Of a stretch of 64,000 bases of DNA, positions 25,287 to 33,963 are shown piece by piece. Under the pieces are notes generated by a model. That model had not been told where the DNA came from. It worked only from the letters and a program-made list of their open reading frames with translations, and searched no databases. The position numbers were made by a program, and so were the translations under genes. Origin of the DNA: an uncultured bacterium (GTDB lineage Bacteria; Bacteroidota; Bacteroidia; Chitinophagales; CAIODY01); assembly GCA_903857255.1 (NCBI GenBank), contig CAIODY010000123.1, positions 1-64,000 on the forward strand, read 5' to 3'. The first letter of the stretch is position 1. Each line of letters starts with the position of its first letter.

Positions 25287-26282
25287 ATGGAAGCCAGTAA
25301 TTTTGTAGATTATGTGAAAATCCTTTTCCGAAGCGGCGCAGGCGGCAACGGGAGCATGCATTTTCATCGCGATAAAATAACAGCCAAAGGCGGACCCGAT
25401 GGTGGTGATGGCGGCAGAGGAGCCAATATTATTTTAAGAGGCAATCGCCAATTATGGACATTGCTTCATTTAAAATATCGCAAACACATTTATGCACCCG
25501 ATGGTGCAAATGGTTCAGGAGAGTTATGTACAGGACTTTCGGGCGAAGATGTAATTGTTGATGTACCATTAGGAACGGTGGCGAAAGATTTTGAAACTGG
25601 CGAAATTTTATTTGAAATAACCGAAGAAGGCGAAGAAAAAATTTTGTTGAATGGTGGCAGAGGCGGCAAAGGAAATGCATTTTTCAAAACCTCAACAAGG
25701 CAAACACCAAGGTTTGCTCAACAAGGCGAACCACGAAAAGAAAGTTGGAAAATATTAGAGTTGAAAGTGTTGGCTGACGTAGGTTTGGTAGGATTTCCGA
25801 ATGCAGGCAAATCAACTTTATTATCAAAAGTATCGGCGGCAAAACCTGTGATTGCTGATTATCCTTTTACTACTTTAACGCCGCAATTGGGCATTGTAGC
25901 ACATCGCGACCACCAATCATTTGTGATGGCTGATATTCCGGGCATTATTGAAGGTGCTTCGGAAGGAAAGGGTTTAGGATTAAGATTTTTAAAACACATC
26001 GAACGTAATTCTGTATTGCTTTTCATGATTCCAATTGATGCGGCTGACATCAAAAAAGAATTGAAAATTTTGCAAACTGAATTGAAAAGATTCAACAAAG
26101 AATTATTGCTGAAACGCTCGGTTTTAGCCATCACCAAATGCGATATTGTAGATGAAGAATTAAAGAAACTCATCAAAAAAACATTGCCTCGAAAAATCCC
26201 AACGGTGTTGATTTCATCAGCTACTGGCGAAGGTGTACAAACCTTGAAAGACTTGCTGTGGGCTGAATTGAATACTGATTAA
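25287..26282 (+). CDS. obgE: GTPase Obg/CgtA
   Basis: This encodes 331 residues. The glycine-rich Obg fold ([32 protein letters not shown]) occupies 1-158, then the G domain with G1 [10 protein letters not shown]3 [16 protein letters not shown] and G4 TKCD. There is no C-terminal OCT domain. It acts in late 50S ribosome assembly and stress response. The end is two bases from the convergent acetyltransferase gene. Confidence 0.96.
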   Translation: MEASNFVDYVKILFRSGAGGNGSMHFHRDKITAKGGPDGGDGGRGANIILRGNRQLWTLLHLKYRKHIYAPDGANGSGELCTGLSGEDVIVDVPLGTVAKDFETGEILFEITEEGEEKILLNGGRGGKGNAFFKTSTRQTPRFAQQGEPRKESWKILELKVLADVGLVGFPNAGKSTLLSKVSAAKPVIADYPFTTLTPQLGIVAHRDHQSFVMADIPGIIEGASEGKGLGLRFLKHIERNSVLLFMIPIDAADIKKELKILQTELKRFNKELLLKRSVLAITKCDIVDEELKKLIKKTLPRKIPTVLISSATGEGVQTLKDLLWAELNTD

Positions 26283-26283
26283 T

Positions 26284-26811
26284 TTATAAATCATTCCAAA
26301 ACCAATAATCGGTTTGGGGTGTTTTTCCAAGTGGAAAATCATTTTCAAAACCAGTGTTAGTAAAGCCCATTTTTTTATAAAATTCTTGCGCCCTAATATT
26401 GTATTCCCAAACACTTAAATACATTTTGTTGTAGCCTAATTGTTTTGCTAAATCAGTGGCGTATTGCATCAAAACCTTTGCTGCACCAGTGCCTTGCGCT
26501 TCTTTCAAAAAATAAAATCGTTTTAATTCAATGGCTTTAAATTTTTTCAAATCATCAAAAGGCAAAATCTTATTTCCTTTCATTCTGAAATAGCCAATCG
26601 CTTTTTCTTGCTGAAAAATGAGGTAGAAAAAATCATTTTCATCTTGCAATTCTTTGCTTACTTGTTCTTTATTAAAAAATGAATCTAACACCAATTTCAT
26701 GTCACTTTTGGTGCAGGTGCCGTTGAAAGTATCGTAAAATGTAGTGCTACCAAGGGTTGAAAGCAATTCAACATCATCTATGATTGAGCGGCGAATAGTT
26801 AAAGTTGACAT
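26284..26811 (-). CDS. GNAT-family N-acetyltransferase
   Basis: This encodes 175 residues. The acetyl-CoA binding region reads KEAQGTGAAKVLMQYATDLAKQLG (a QGTGAA variant of the Q/RxxGxG/A loop), followed by KMYLSVWEYNIRAQEFYKKMGF, the usual C-terminal GNAT strand and helix. The start MSTLTIRRSIIDDVELLSTLG is typical. A near-consensus -7 box (GAACTTTG on the minus strand, at about 26843-26850) lies upstream. The substrate is unknown. Confidence 0.88.
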   Translation of the reverse strand: MSTLTIRRSIIDDVELLSTLGSTTFYDTFNGTCTKSDMKLVLDSFFNKEQVSKELQDENDFFYLIFQQEKAIGYFRMKGNKILPFDDLKKFKAIELKRFYFLKEAQGTGAAKVLMQYATDLAKQLGYNKMYLSVWEYNIRAQEFYKKMGFTNTGFENDFPLGKTPQTDYWFWNDL

Positions 26812-26908
26812 TGGTGATAATAAATTTGACTTACAAAGTTCAACATCTGCTGACAGAATTTATATTTTTATTCCACTACTTTTATTCCTGCTAAAATTTA
26901 AAATTCAA

Positions 26909-26916
26909 TACTTTTG
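26909..26916 (+). promoter_or_regulatory. -7 box of the epimerase gene
   Basis: TACTTTTG is a perfect TAnnTTTG box, 24 bases before the ATG at 26941. It contains the upstream in-frame TTG, which therefore cannot be the start codon. Confidence 0.5.
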
Positions 26917-26940
26917 TTCAATTCTAATTTTGAAATTAAT

Positions 26941-27888
26941 ATGCACAATAGCTACAAAAATAAAATTCTGATTACGGGCGGAGCAGGCTTCATTCCAAGT
27001 TCTTTAGCCGATAGATTAATTGCGGATAGTGATAATTTTGTAGTGTCGGTTGATAATTTTCATACAGGTGAGAAAAGAAATTTACCAACGCACAATCCTA
27101 AAAATTACAAATTCATCAAGTGCGATGTAAATAATTGGGCTGATATCAGCAGCATAATGTTGTCGTATCGTTTTGATTATGTGTTTCATTATGCAGCAGT
27201 GGTGGGCGTTTTGAGAACATTAGAAAATCCAGTAAGTGTATTGAATGATATTGATGGTATTAAAAACATTTTAACCCTTTCAAAAAATTCGGGTGTAAAA
27301 AGAGTGTTTTATTCTTCTTCATCTGAAGTATATGGCGAACCAGTTCATTTGCCTCAAAATGAGACCACAACGCCACTCAACAGCCGCTTACCTTATGCCA
27401 TTGTGAAAAATGTGGGCGAAGCTTTTTGCAAATCGTATCAACAAGAATTTGGTTTAGATTACACTATTTTCAGGTTCTTCAATACTTACGGACCAAAACA
27501 AAGTACTGATTTTGTGATGAGCAAATTTTTAAGATTGGCGATGAAAAATGAGCCAATTACTATTTATGGTGACGGTTCACAAACCCGTACTTTCTGCTAC
27601 ATTGATGACAATTTAGATGCTTGTTTGAATGCGTTTGAGAAAAATTTATTTGTGAATGATGTGGTGAATGTAGGCAATGATGAAACTACAACTGTTTTAG
27701 ATTTGGCAAAAATTATCATCAAACTTACCAATTCAAAATCGGAAATAAAACATTTGCCACCGCTGAAAGATGGCGATATGACTCGTCGGCAGCCTGATAT
27801 AGAAAAAATGAAACAATTGCTCAATCGCGATTTGTTGTCATTAGAAATCGGTATCAAACGAGTGATGGCAAACGGAAATTTCTTTTAA
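26941..27888 (+). CDS. NAD-dependent sugar epimerase/dehydratase (extended SDR)
   Basis: This encodes 315 residues from the ATG at 26941, chosen because the upstream TTG sits in the promoter. The Rossmann motif reads GGAGFIPSSLADRL, with Pro in place of the usual Gly. Catalytic Ser in YSSSSEVYGEP and YxxxK in RLPYAIVKNVGEAF. It ends with a typical sugar-binding half (GDGSQTRTFCYIDD). It acts on an NDP-sugar, such as a 4-epimerase or 4,6-dehydratase. It is about 5 kb from the glycan locus and could supply precursors to it, though nothing links them directly. Confidence 0.88.
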   Translation: MHNSYKNKILITGGAGFIPSSLADRLIADSDNFVVSVDNFHTGEKRNLPTHNPKNYKFIKCDVNNWADISSIMLSYRFDYVFHYAAVVGVLRTLENPVSVLNDIDGIKNILTLSKNSGVKRVFYSSSSEVYGEPVHLPQNETTTPLNSRLPYAIVKNVGEAFCKSYQQEFGLDYTIFRFFNTYGPKQSTDFVMSKFLRLAMKNEPITIYGDGSQTRTFCYIDDNLDACLNAFEKNLFVNDVVNVGNDETTTVLDLAKIIIKLTNSKSEIKHLPPLKDGDMTRRQPDIEKMKQLLNRDLLSLEIGIKRVMANGNFF

Positions 27889-27929
27889 CAGATTTTTCAT
27901 TAGCGAAACATCTTTCTGAATTGTAGTGT

Positions 27930-27937
27930 TATTTTCG
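27930..27937 (+). promoter_or_regulatory. -7 box abutting the ispG start
   Basis: TATTTTCG, one base off TAnnTTTG, ends four bases before the ispG ATG at 27942. If used, the transcript would begin at or very near the start codon. Confidence 0.4.
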
Positions 27938-27941
27938 CACT

Positions 27942-29969
27942 ATGAATTTCTTCCCAAAAAATTATTCAAGATTAATTACCAAAGAAGTAAAAGTTGGTGA
28001 TTTAATTATCGGCAATAGTTCGGCAATAAAAGTGCAAACCATGACTACCACTGATTCTATGGACACTGCTGCCACAGTTGCACAAACTATTCGTTGTATA
28101 AATGCAGGCGCAGAGCTGGTTCGCATCACTGCACCAAGTATCAACGAAGCAAATAATTTACTCAATATTAAAAATGAATTACGCCGTCAAGGCTTCAAAA
28201 CGCCGCTGGTGGCTGATATTCACTTCACACCCAACGCTGCTGAAGTGGCTGCAAGAATCATTGAGAAGGTTCGTGTTAATCCAGGAAATTATGTGGACAA
28301 GAAAAAATTTGAGCAAATTGAATACACTGATTTAGAATATTTGGAAGAGATTGAACGCATCACCGAACGCTTTACGCCGCTGGTAAAAATTTGCAAAGAA
28401 TACGGCACAGCGATGCGAATTGGCACCAATCATGGTTCATTGAGCGATAGAATTATGAGTCGCTATGGCGATACGCCAAACGGCATGGTGGAAAGTGCTT
28501 TGGAGTTTTTACGCATCTGCCGAAATGAATCTTACCACAACATTGTGCTGTCGATGAAAAGCAGCAATCCGCAAGTGATGGTGCAGGCTTACAGACTTTT
28601 GGTGGATAAAATGATGAATGAATTTGGCGAATGTTATCCGTTGCATTTGGGTGTTACCGAAGCTGGCGATGGCGAAGATGGAAGAATAAAATCTGCCATC
28701 GGAATTGGAACTTTATTGGAAGATGGAATTGGCGATACAATCAGAGTTTCATTAACCGAAGACCCTGAGTTTGAAGTGCCAGTTTGTAAAGATTTAGTGA
28801 AGAAATACAATGAAAGAATTAAGAATTATGAATTAGGAATTAGGAATGAAAATGTAGAAAGTGGTATTTCTCCCTCTCCTTTGGAGAGGGTTGGGGTGAG
28901 GTCAATTTCTCCGTTTCAATATTCTAAAAGAAAAAGCAACGAACTTGGAAACATAGGTGGAAAGCATGTTCCATTTGTTGTTGCTGACTTTATGCAAAAC
29001 GAAACTATTCGACATGAAGATTTGCAAAGCATTGGCTACACTTACAATTCTTTGAGTGATAAATGGACAATCGGTGATGCTGCGGCAGATTTTATTTACA
29101 CTGGAAAAAAAATAATTCCGTTTGCATTGCCAGGCACTTTGAAAGTGATTTGTGATTATGAAAGCTGGAAATTGGTGGAGGATAAAACACAGCATATTCC
29201 TTTATTGCAAATTGCAGATTGCAATGAAGAATTAGCAAATAACAATTTGCAATTAGGAATGATTTCAGTAAACACAAATTCAATTTCAGCAGAAAAGTTT
29301 GGCGAACTTTTAAAGTTCGCCAAACTTGAAAACAGGGCTGTGCTTTGTTTATGGAGTGATAGTGAACATGTGATGCCTTGCGTTCGTGATTTTGTTTTTC
29401 AATTAATCGAAAATAAAATTGAGAATCCAATTGTGTTATGCGTTGAAAGCAGCCACAGCACTGTGGATGAGCAGTTGATTGATTTTGCAAAAAACAGCGG
29501 TGCATTATTTTTGGATGGCATGGGCGATGGCATTTGGTTGATGAATGACCCATCGAAAATGCAGGATTTAAAAGTGAGCGGCAGAACATATTTGCCAGTA
29601 AAAAATAATCATCAGTTTTTAAACAATACTTCGTTTTCAATATTACAAGCTACCCGAACTCGAATTTCAAAAACAGAATACATAAGCTGCCCAAGTTGCG
29701 GTAGAACACTTTTTGACTTGCAAGAAACGACTGCAAAAATCAGAGCGGTTACTAATCATTTGAAAGGTGTCAAAATTGCCATCATGGGTTGCATTGTAAA
29801 CGGACCTGGTGAGATGGCAGATGCCGACTATGGCTATGTTGGCAGCGGTGCAGGCAAAATTACTTTGTACAAAAGCAAAGAAGTAATTAAGAAAAATATT
29901 CCTTCCGAAATCGCTGTGGATGAGTTGATTAATTTGATAAAAGAAAATGGTGATTGGGTGGAGAATTAA
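27942..29969 (+). CDS. ispG: 4-hydroxy-3-methylbut-2-enyl diphosphate synthase IspG (three-domain type)
   Basis: This encodes 675 residues, the long form with an extra central domain found in Bacteroidota, Chlamydiae and plants. The TIM-barrel half (IGNSSAIKVQTMTTTDSMDT, VADIHFTPNAAEVAA) and the C-terminal [4Fe-4S] half (SCPSCGRTLFDLQ, GCIVNGPGEMADADYG) are intact. IspG makes HMBPP, the penultimate step of the MEP isoprenoid pathway. Between about residues 290 and 330 the sequence departs from the family (NYELGIRNENVESG, then SPSPLERVGVR): this is a translated intergenic-type repeat inserted in frame near the start of the central domain. The end overlaps the convergent OmpA gene by four bases. 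Confidence 0.95.
   Translation: MNFFPKNYSRLITKEVKVGDLIIGNSSAIKVQTMTTTDSMDTAATVAQTIRCINAGAELVRITAPSINEANNLLNIKNELRRQGFKTPLVADIHFTPNAAEVAARIIEKVRVNPGNYVDKKKFEQIEYTDLEYLEEIERITERFTPLVKICKEYGTAMRIGTNHGSLSDRIMSRYGDTPNGMVESALEFLRICRNESYHNIVLSMKSSNPQVMVQAYRLLVDKMMNEFGECYPLHLGVTEAGDGEDGRIKSAIGIGTLLEDGIGDTIRVSLTEDPEFEVPVCKDLVKKYNERIKNYELGIRNENVESGISPSPLERVGVRSISPFQYSKRKSNELGNIGGKHVPFVVADFMQNETIRHEDLQSIGYTYNSLSDKWTIGDAAADFIYTGKKIIPFALPGTLKVICDYESWKLVEDKTQHIPLLQIADCNEELANNNLQLGMISVNTNSISAEKFGELLKFAKLENRAVLCLWSDSEHVMPCVRDFVFQLIENKIENPIVLCVESSHSTVDEQLIDFAKNSGALFLDGMGDGIWLMNDPSKMQDLKVSGRTYLPVKNNHQFLNNTSFSILQATRTRISKTEYISCPSCGRTLFDLQETTAKIRAVTNHLKGVKIAIMGCIVNGPGEMADADYGYVGSGAGKITLYKSKEVIKKNIPSEIAVDELINLIKENGDWVEN
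28820..28903 (+). repeat. Intergenic-type repeat inserted in frame in ispG
   Basis: AT-rich filler (AATTATGAATTAGGAATTAG at 28824-28843) is followed by a perfect palindrome, CCCTCTCC-TTT-GGAGAGGG (28872-28890), and TTGGGGTGAGGTC. The same G-rich right half occurs in the non-coding stretch at 736-769. The frame is kept open through the insert. Confidence 0.7.
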
Positions 29970-31078
29970 TTCTTCAATAAAATAATTTCTATTCTTCTAT
30001 TTTTTCTTCTTCCTTCTTCTGTTGAATTGGAAACAATCGGATTGCTTGCACCAAGTCCAACTGCTTCAATATTTGATTCATGAATGAATTGTTTTGAAAC
30101 AAAATAATTCGCAACTTCCCTCGCCCTCATTAAAGATAGTTTGGTGTTATACCCTTCACTTCCTTTGTTGTCGGTAAATCCTAAAATTTTAACTTTTTCA
30201 AAATGCCTTTCTTTTAGGCTCATAATAAAACTGTCTAAAACCTTGTTGTAGGCTGCGTTTAAGACGCTTGAATCAAACTTAAATAACACTTCAGGTAAAA
30301 TTAAAGTATCATTTTTGAACTCATTTTCGATTGGAAAAACATTTACAGAAAATGATGTAGTATCAATTTTACTATGTCTTTCATTTTGCAAATAAATAGT
30401 TTTTAATGATTCTGAATAGTCAGAACATGCGCTATCGCAATGATTACAAACAAGCGAAATGTCATCAATGTTGTAATAAACTTTCGATTCATCAAAATCA
30501 TTTCTGCCAAACAATAAATTGTTTTTAGAGTCAGGATATTTTTTAAAATTTCCTAAAACAAAATATTTTTCATTTCCTTTTGCGATAAATATTTTCTTGA
30601 AATGAACCCATTTCTTTGTTGGAAATTCAACTGGCTCTGCTATATCTTTTTCAGTAAGTGAAAACGTTGGGATAGAATCTTCAAAATTAACGGAGTGTCT
30701 CATTTGACTTGATTTGCAAAAGAAAACACTCAACGGAATATATTTTTCCGTTCGCACTTTTAAATAGAAATCTAAGGTGTATTCTTTATCCTTTTCTAAA
30801 TTGCAAATAAGTGGGGCTTCTAAAAACATTTTATCTTTTCTATTTCCTGCATTCAAAATGTAGAACACCAAATAATTTTCGCCAGAATGAGGATTGGTAC
30901 AAGCATCGTCTCTGTATTTTATTTCATTAACTCGATTGTACATATTCCAACCCGAAGGTCCACAAGGACAGTTTTTTTCGCAAATATTTACGTTTTCAAA
31001 ACTGCCATTTGGCAATAAATTTTTTTGTGCAAAAGCAACATTAGAAAATAAAAAAAAAGCAACCAATAATAATCGCAT
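29966..31078 (-). CDS. OmpA-family outer membrane protein
   Basis: This encodes 370 residues. A signal peptide (RLLLVAFFLFSNVAFAQ) leads to a beta-sandwich-like region (NLLPNGSFENVNIC, EYTLDFYLKVR) of the carbohydrate-binding or jelly-roll type with several cysteines. The C-terminal OmpA domain (GFTDNKGSEGYNTKLSLMRAREVANYF, GLGASNPIVSNSTEEGRRKNRRIEI when read through its parts) binds peptidoglycan. It anchors the outer membrane to the cell wall. The gene is convergent with ispG and overlaps it by four bases. Confidence 0.86.
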   Translation of the reverse strand: MRLLLVAFFLFSNVAFAQKNLLPNGSFENVNICEKNCPCGPSGWNMYNRVNEIKYRDDACTNPHSGENYLVFYILNAGNRKDKMFLEAPLICNLEKDKEYTLDFYLKVRTEKYIPLSVFFCKSSQMRHSVNFEDSIPTFSLTEKDIAEPVEFPTKKWVHFKKIFIAKGNEKYFVLGNFKKYPDSKNNLLFGRNDFDESKVYYNIDDISLVCNHCDSACSDYSESLKTIYLQNERHSKIDTTSFSVNVFPIENEFKNDTLILPEVLFKFDSSVLNAAYNKVLDSFIMSLKERHFEKVKILGFTDNKGSEGYNTKLSLMRAREVANYFVSKQFIHESNIEAVGLGASNPIVSNSTEEGRRKNRRIEIILLKN

Positions 31079-31242
31079 AAAATATTCTGGTCTTTAGTAC
31101 CGTTTGAGCAACATTGCTAATGTATAAAATTTAAGTGGGTTTCAATTTTCATTTGCGTTTTTTTAAATGCAACCTGAATAAACTTTTCCGTTCTTTGTTT
31201 CTCTAAATGCAGAATTTTTTCCAGAAATTTCAATTCAACCAA

Positions 31243-32070
31243 ATGAAAAAAATATTTTTTTTAGTTAGTGTAGTCGCTGTTTTATTTGCTTCGTGTGGTG
31301 CTGAAAAGCCCATAGTTACTTATTCGCAGCAAATCACAAAAACGAATGCTAACGACTTGATGTTTCGTTTTTACGATAGTAAAACCAAAATCAGATACGA
31401 TTTTAGAAATGATGATAGCCTATTGTACATCATTATGGAAACCAATAATCGTCCGTCGCAAATGCGAATGTTTAGAAATGGTGTGAAAATTTATTTAAGT
31501 GCTTTGCCAAAAAAAGATGAAACTCGATTTGTACAATATCCAATTCCAAGCAATGAAGCAGAGCATCATTCGGAAGATGGAGAAAATAATCATCAAGGTG
31601 GTGGTGGGCATCATCGTGGCGGTGGAGACCAATCGCACAATTTAGCCAGCATCGGCAAATTGGCTACATGGAATGAGAATGGACAATCGCAAACTTTTTT
31701 AGTTGGTATTGATAAAGTGGGTTTTGGTTATGATTTGAATTATGACAAGGATGGTTATTTTCATTATGAAATTCAAATTGCAAAAAGCAAATTGAAAATG
31801 AATGTAGATACCACAACTGTGATTGGCATTAATATTCCTACTTTAGAAATTCCGCAAAGTGGCGGTGGTGGCGGTGGAAGAGGCGGCAGTGGCGGAATGG
31901 GTGGTGGTGGAATGAGCCGTGGCGGCGGAATGGGTGGCGGCGGAGGCATGGGAAGAGGCGGAATGGGCGGTGGAAGCGGCATGAGAGGCGGCGGCGGAAG
32001 AACTTACGATAGTAGCATGGAAGGTGCTGATGAAAAAATAAATTGGTGGTTTCAATTGAAGGTGAAATAA
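31243..32070 (+). CDS. Lipoprotein with glycine/methionine-rich C-terminal region
   Basis: This encodes 275 residues from the ATG at 31243, chosen because it starts a lipoprotein signal (MKKIFFLVSVVAVLFASCG, Cys at residue 18). Residues 20-200 form a soluble domain without a recognised motif, interrupted by a His/Gly patch (GGGGHHRGGGDQSHN). Residues 205-260 are a low-complexity Gly-Met-Arg tract (repeats like GGMGGGGMSRGG), then a normal-looking end (KINWWFQLKVK). The Gly tract lies inside the protein, before a final beta strand, and is not a simple tail. It is probably an outer membrane or periplasmic protein; metal binding by the His patch is a guess. Confidence 0.72.
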   Translation: MKKIFFLVSVVAVLFASCGAEKPIVTYSQQITKTNANDLMFRFYDSKTKIRYDFRNDDSLLYIIMETNNRPSQMRMFRNGVKIYLSALPKKDETRFVQYPIPSNEAEHHSEDGENNHQGGGGHHRGGGDQSHNLASIGKLATWNENGQSQTFLVGIDKVGFGYDLNYDKDGYFHYEIQIAKSKLKMNVDTTTVIGINIPTLEIPQSGGGGGGRGGSGGMGGGGMSRGGGMGGGGGMGRGGMGGGSGMRGGGGRTYDSSMEGADEKINWWFQLKVK

Positions 32071-32076
32071 CAACTA

Positions 32077-32712
32077 CTAAAATTCAAATTCACTCACATT
32101 TTCGTCTTTCAAAATTGTTGCAATGAGTTGGTGGTGGCGGTTTTCAGCACCAAGCACTGTCCAGTAGCCAGTGGTAGAATTCCCTGACTTTTTATGGCTA
32201 CGAGTCAAAATTTTTAAATGATGTTTCTTGAAAATTAATTCGTATCGCAAAAAATCTTTCGCATCAAATGGGTAAGTGATTTTGTAATTTCTCATTTGAT
32301 TCAATCGGTCGAAATATCTTTCAAACAACTGAAAAATCATTAAAACTGTTAAAACCATTCCGCAACCAATTATTGCAATTAAATAACTGCCTTCACCCAA
32401 AGCCATGCCCAAAGCGGCTGTTACCCACATCGAAGCAGCAGTAGTGATGCCAATTACAATATTTCCCTCGGCTTTAAAAATTACACCAGCACCTAAAAAA
32501 CCTATGCCCACTACCAAGTTGGCAGCAATTCTATCTGGGTTTGCGCCTCCAATTATTTTTGAAAAAATGGTGAATAAAGTTGCGCCTAAGCAAATCAAAA
32601 TCAAAGTGCGAAAGCCAGCTGACTTGCTCCGAAACTCACGTTCTAAGCCAATTACGCCGCCAATTGCAATAGATAAAACTAACTTCAAAATAATTTCGTT
32701 GTTGATATTCAT
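32077..32712 (-). CDS. MgtC/SapB-family membrane protein
   Basis: This encodes 211 residues. The MgtC domain has about four or five membrane helices, with the signature GLEREFRSKSAGFRTLILICLG split over the first loop and GIGFLGAGVIFK. The C-terminal 80 residues are soluble. MgtC proteins are linked to Mg2+ limitation and to control of F-type ATPase in other bacteria. It is the second gene of a unit with the DUF2252 gene, 12 bases downstream of it. Confidence 0.85.
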   Translation of the reverse strand: MNINNEIILKLVLSIAIGGVIGLEREFRSKSAGFRTLILICLGATLFTIFSKIIGGANPDRIAANLVVGIGFLGAGVIFKAEGNIVIGITTAASMWVTAALGMALGEGSYLIAIIGCGMVLTVLMIFQLFERYFDRLNQMRNYKITYPFDAKDFLRYELIFKKHHLKILTRSHKKSGNSTTGYWTVLGAENRHHQLIATILKDENVSEFEF

Positions 32713-32724
32713 GATGCTGTTTTT

Positions 32725-33903
32725 TTATTTTTTTGCTTTCAAAAATTCTTGAAAATATTTTTCATTTCTTGCAGCAATTTCAAAACAAATTGCTGGAATT
32801 TTTTTCTGCCATTTATTTTTATTTGCAAAGCTAATTAGTTCATCAGCACTCGAAGAACCGCTTCTGCCACAGCTTCGCAGTTGAGCATAAGCCATCAACT
32901 CTGCCATTTCCAAAGCCACTTCTTGCAACGCATTGAAATTGGTTTTAAAATCTACCAACGCTAATTTATCAGCAGTAGGTTGCAATTCTTTTACCACAAA
33001 ATTTTTGTTTTGAAATGAAAATGAATGCAAAAAATCGGGTGAATAAAACTGCATGATGTTTTGCACAAAAATTATTCGCTCAGCTTCATTTGCAAATTTT
33101 GGTTGTTTGGTTTTTACCAATTTTGAATAGCAAGATGCTCGGCTTTGTTTGCATTCCATCAAATAATGTTTGTTCTTTTTTTTGTTGAAACATAAAATGG
33201 CATATCGCTGCAAACCCAAGCTGCCTGTGCCCGCTATGCGAAATGCAGCATCTATAAATTCTAAATCGCGAAACATTTTTTCGTGTTTAAAAAATGTTTT
33301 CAATGATAAAAACAATTCAAATTTTAGCTCGTCTTTTAATGGCAATAATTTTTTGTCATCAATTTTTAAAACCACTTTTCCGTTTTTATTTTCGGTTCGG
33401 CTGGCAATAAAATCTTCACGATTTCGGCTTTCCAATTGCTCAAAATATTTTCGCAATTTGCCATGCGCTGTTTCTTTTTCCATCAACAATGCTTTGCCTT
33501 TTTGCAAGGTTGAAATGTAATGTTGCAATAAATTTTCAATGGCAGATATTAATTTGCTTTCAGCCGCTTTCATGTTTTTTGCTGCGATGATGATGCTGCT
33601 CAAAAACCTTGTCAACTCTGCTTCGGGCGTTGTTAAAATGGCTTCATCAAAATCATTCATGTCGAAATAAACCAAGCGATTTTGTGCTTTGAACGAACCA
33701 AAATTTTCAAAGTGCAAATCGCCGCACACCCAAGTTTTTATTTTTGAATTGTAGCCATGTAATTTTTCAAAATCATCGGCAAATAAATTGCATGCGCCGC
33801 GATAGAAGCGGAATGGGCTTTCGCACATCGCTGCATATTTTATTTGCAACAAATCTTCAGGCAAATTTTTGTTGTACGATTTTATTTTTTCCATCACATC
33901 CAT
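32725..33903 (-). CDS. DUF2252 family protein
   Basis: This encodes 392 residues. FRFYRGACNLFADDF, then WVCGDLHFENFGSF and YFDMNDFDEA are the DUF2252 hallmarks; these resemble kinase-fold phosphotransferase motifs (GDLHxxNFG, DxNDFD), so a phosphotransferase-like activity is plausible but unproven. A perfect minus-strand -7 box (TAAATTTG at 33908-33915) ends only four bases before the ATG. It is transcribed with the MgtC gene and divergent from ispH. Confidence 0.82.
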   Translation of the reverse strand: MDVMEKIKSYNKNLPEDLLQIKYAAMCESPFRFYRGACNLFADDFEKLHGYNSKIKTWVCGDLHFENFGSFKAQNRLVYFDMNDFDEAILTTPEAELTRFLSSIIIAAKNMKAAESKLISAIENLLQHYISTLQKGKALLMEKETAHGKLRKYFEQLESRNREDFIASRTENKNGKVVLKIDDKKLLPLKDELKFELFLSLKTFFKHEKMFRDLEFIDAAFRIAGTGSLGLQRYAILCFNKKKNKHYLMECKQSRASCYSKLVKTKQPKFANEAERIIFVQNIMQFYSPDFLHSFSFQNKNFVVKELQPTADKLALVDFKTNFNALQEVALEMAELMAYAQLRSCGRSGSSSADELISFANKNKWQKKIPAICFEIAARNEKYFQEFLKAKK

Positions 33904-33907
33904 GTTT

Positions 33908-33915
33908 CAAATTTA
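33908..33915 (-). promoter_or_regulatory. -7 box abutting the DUF2252 start
   Basis: Reads TAAATTTG on the minus strand, a perfect TAnnTTTG box ending four bases before the ATG at 33903. A leaderless or nearly leaderless transcript is predicted. Confidence 0.45.
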
Positions 33916-33939
33916 ACGGGTTAATCGCAAATGGTTTGG

Positions 33940-33947
33940 TAAATTTG
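33940..33947 (+). promoter_or_regulatory. -7 box of ispH
   Basis: TAAATTTG, the same eight bases as the divergent box at 33908-33915, lies 16 bases before the ispH ATG. The two boxes are 24 bases apart, so polymerases for the two genes must compete for this 60-base gap. Confidence 0.5.
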
Positions 33948-33963
33948 CAACGAAATTGTTATC

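Noticed and set aside
31773-32073. Minus-strand Pro-rich and Ala/Ser/His-rich frames opposite the glycine-rich tract
   Set aside because: They are antisense images of the Gly codons (GGN) of the real gene.
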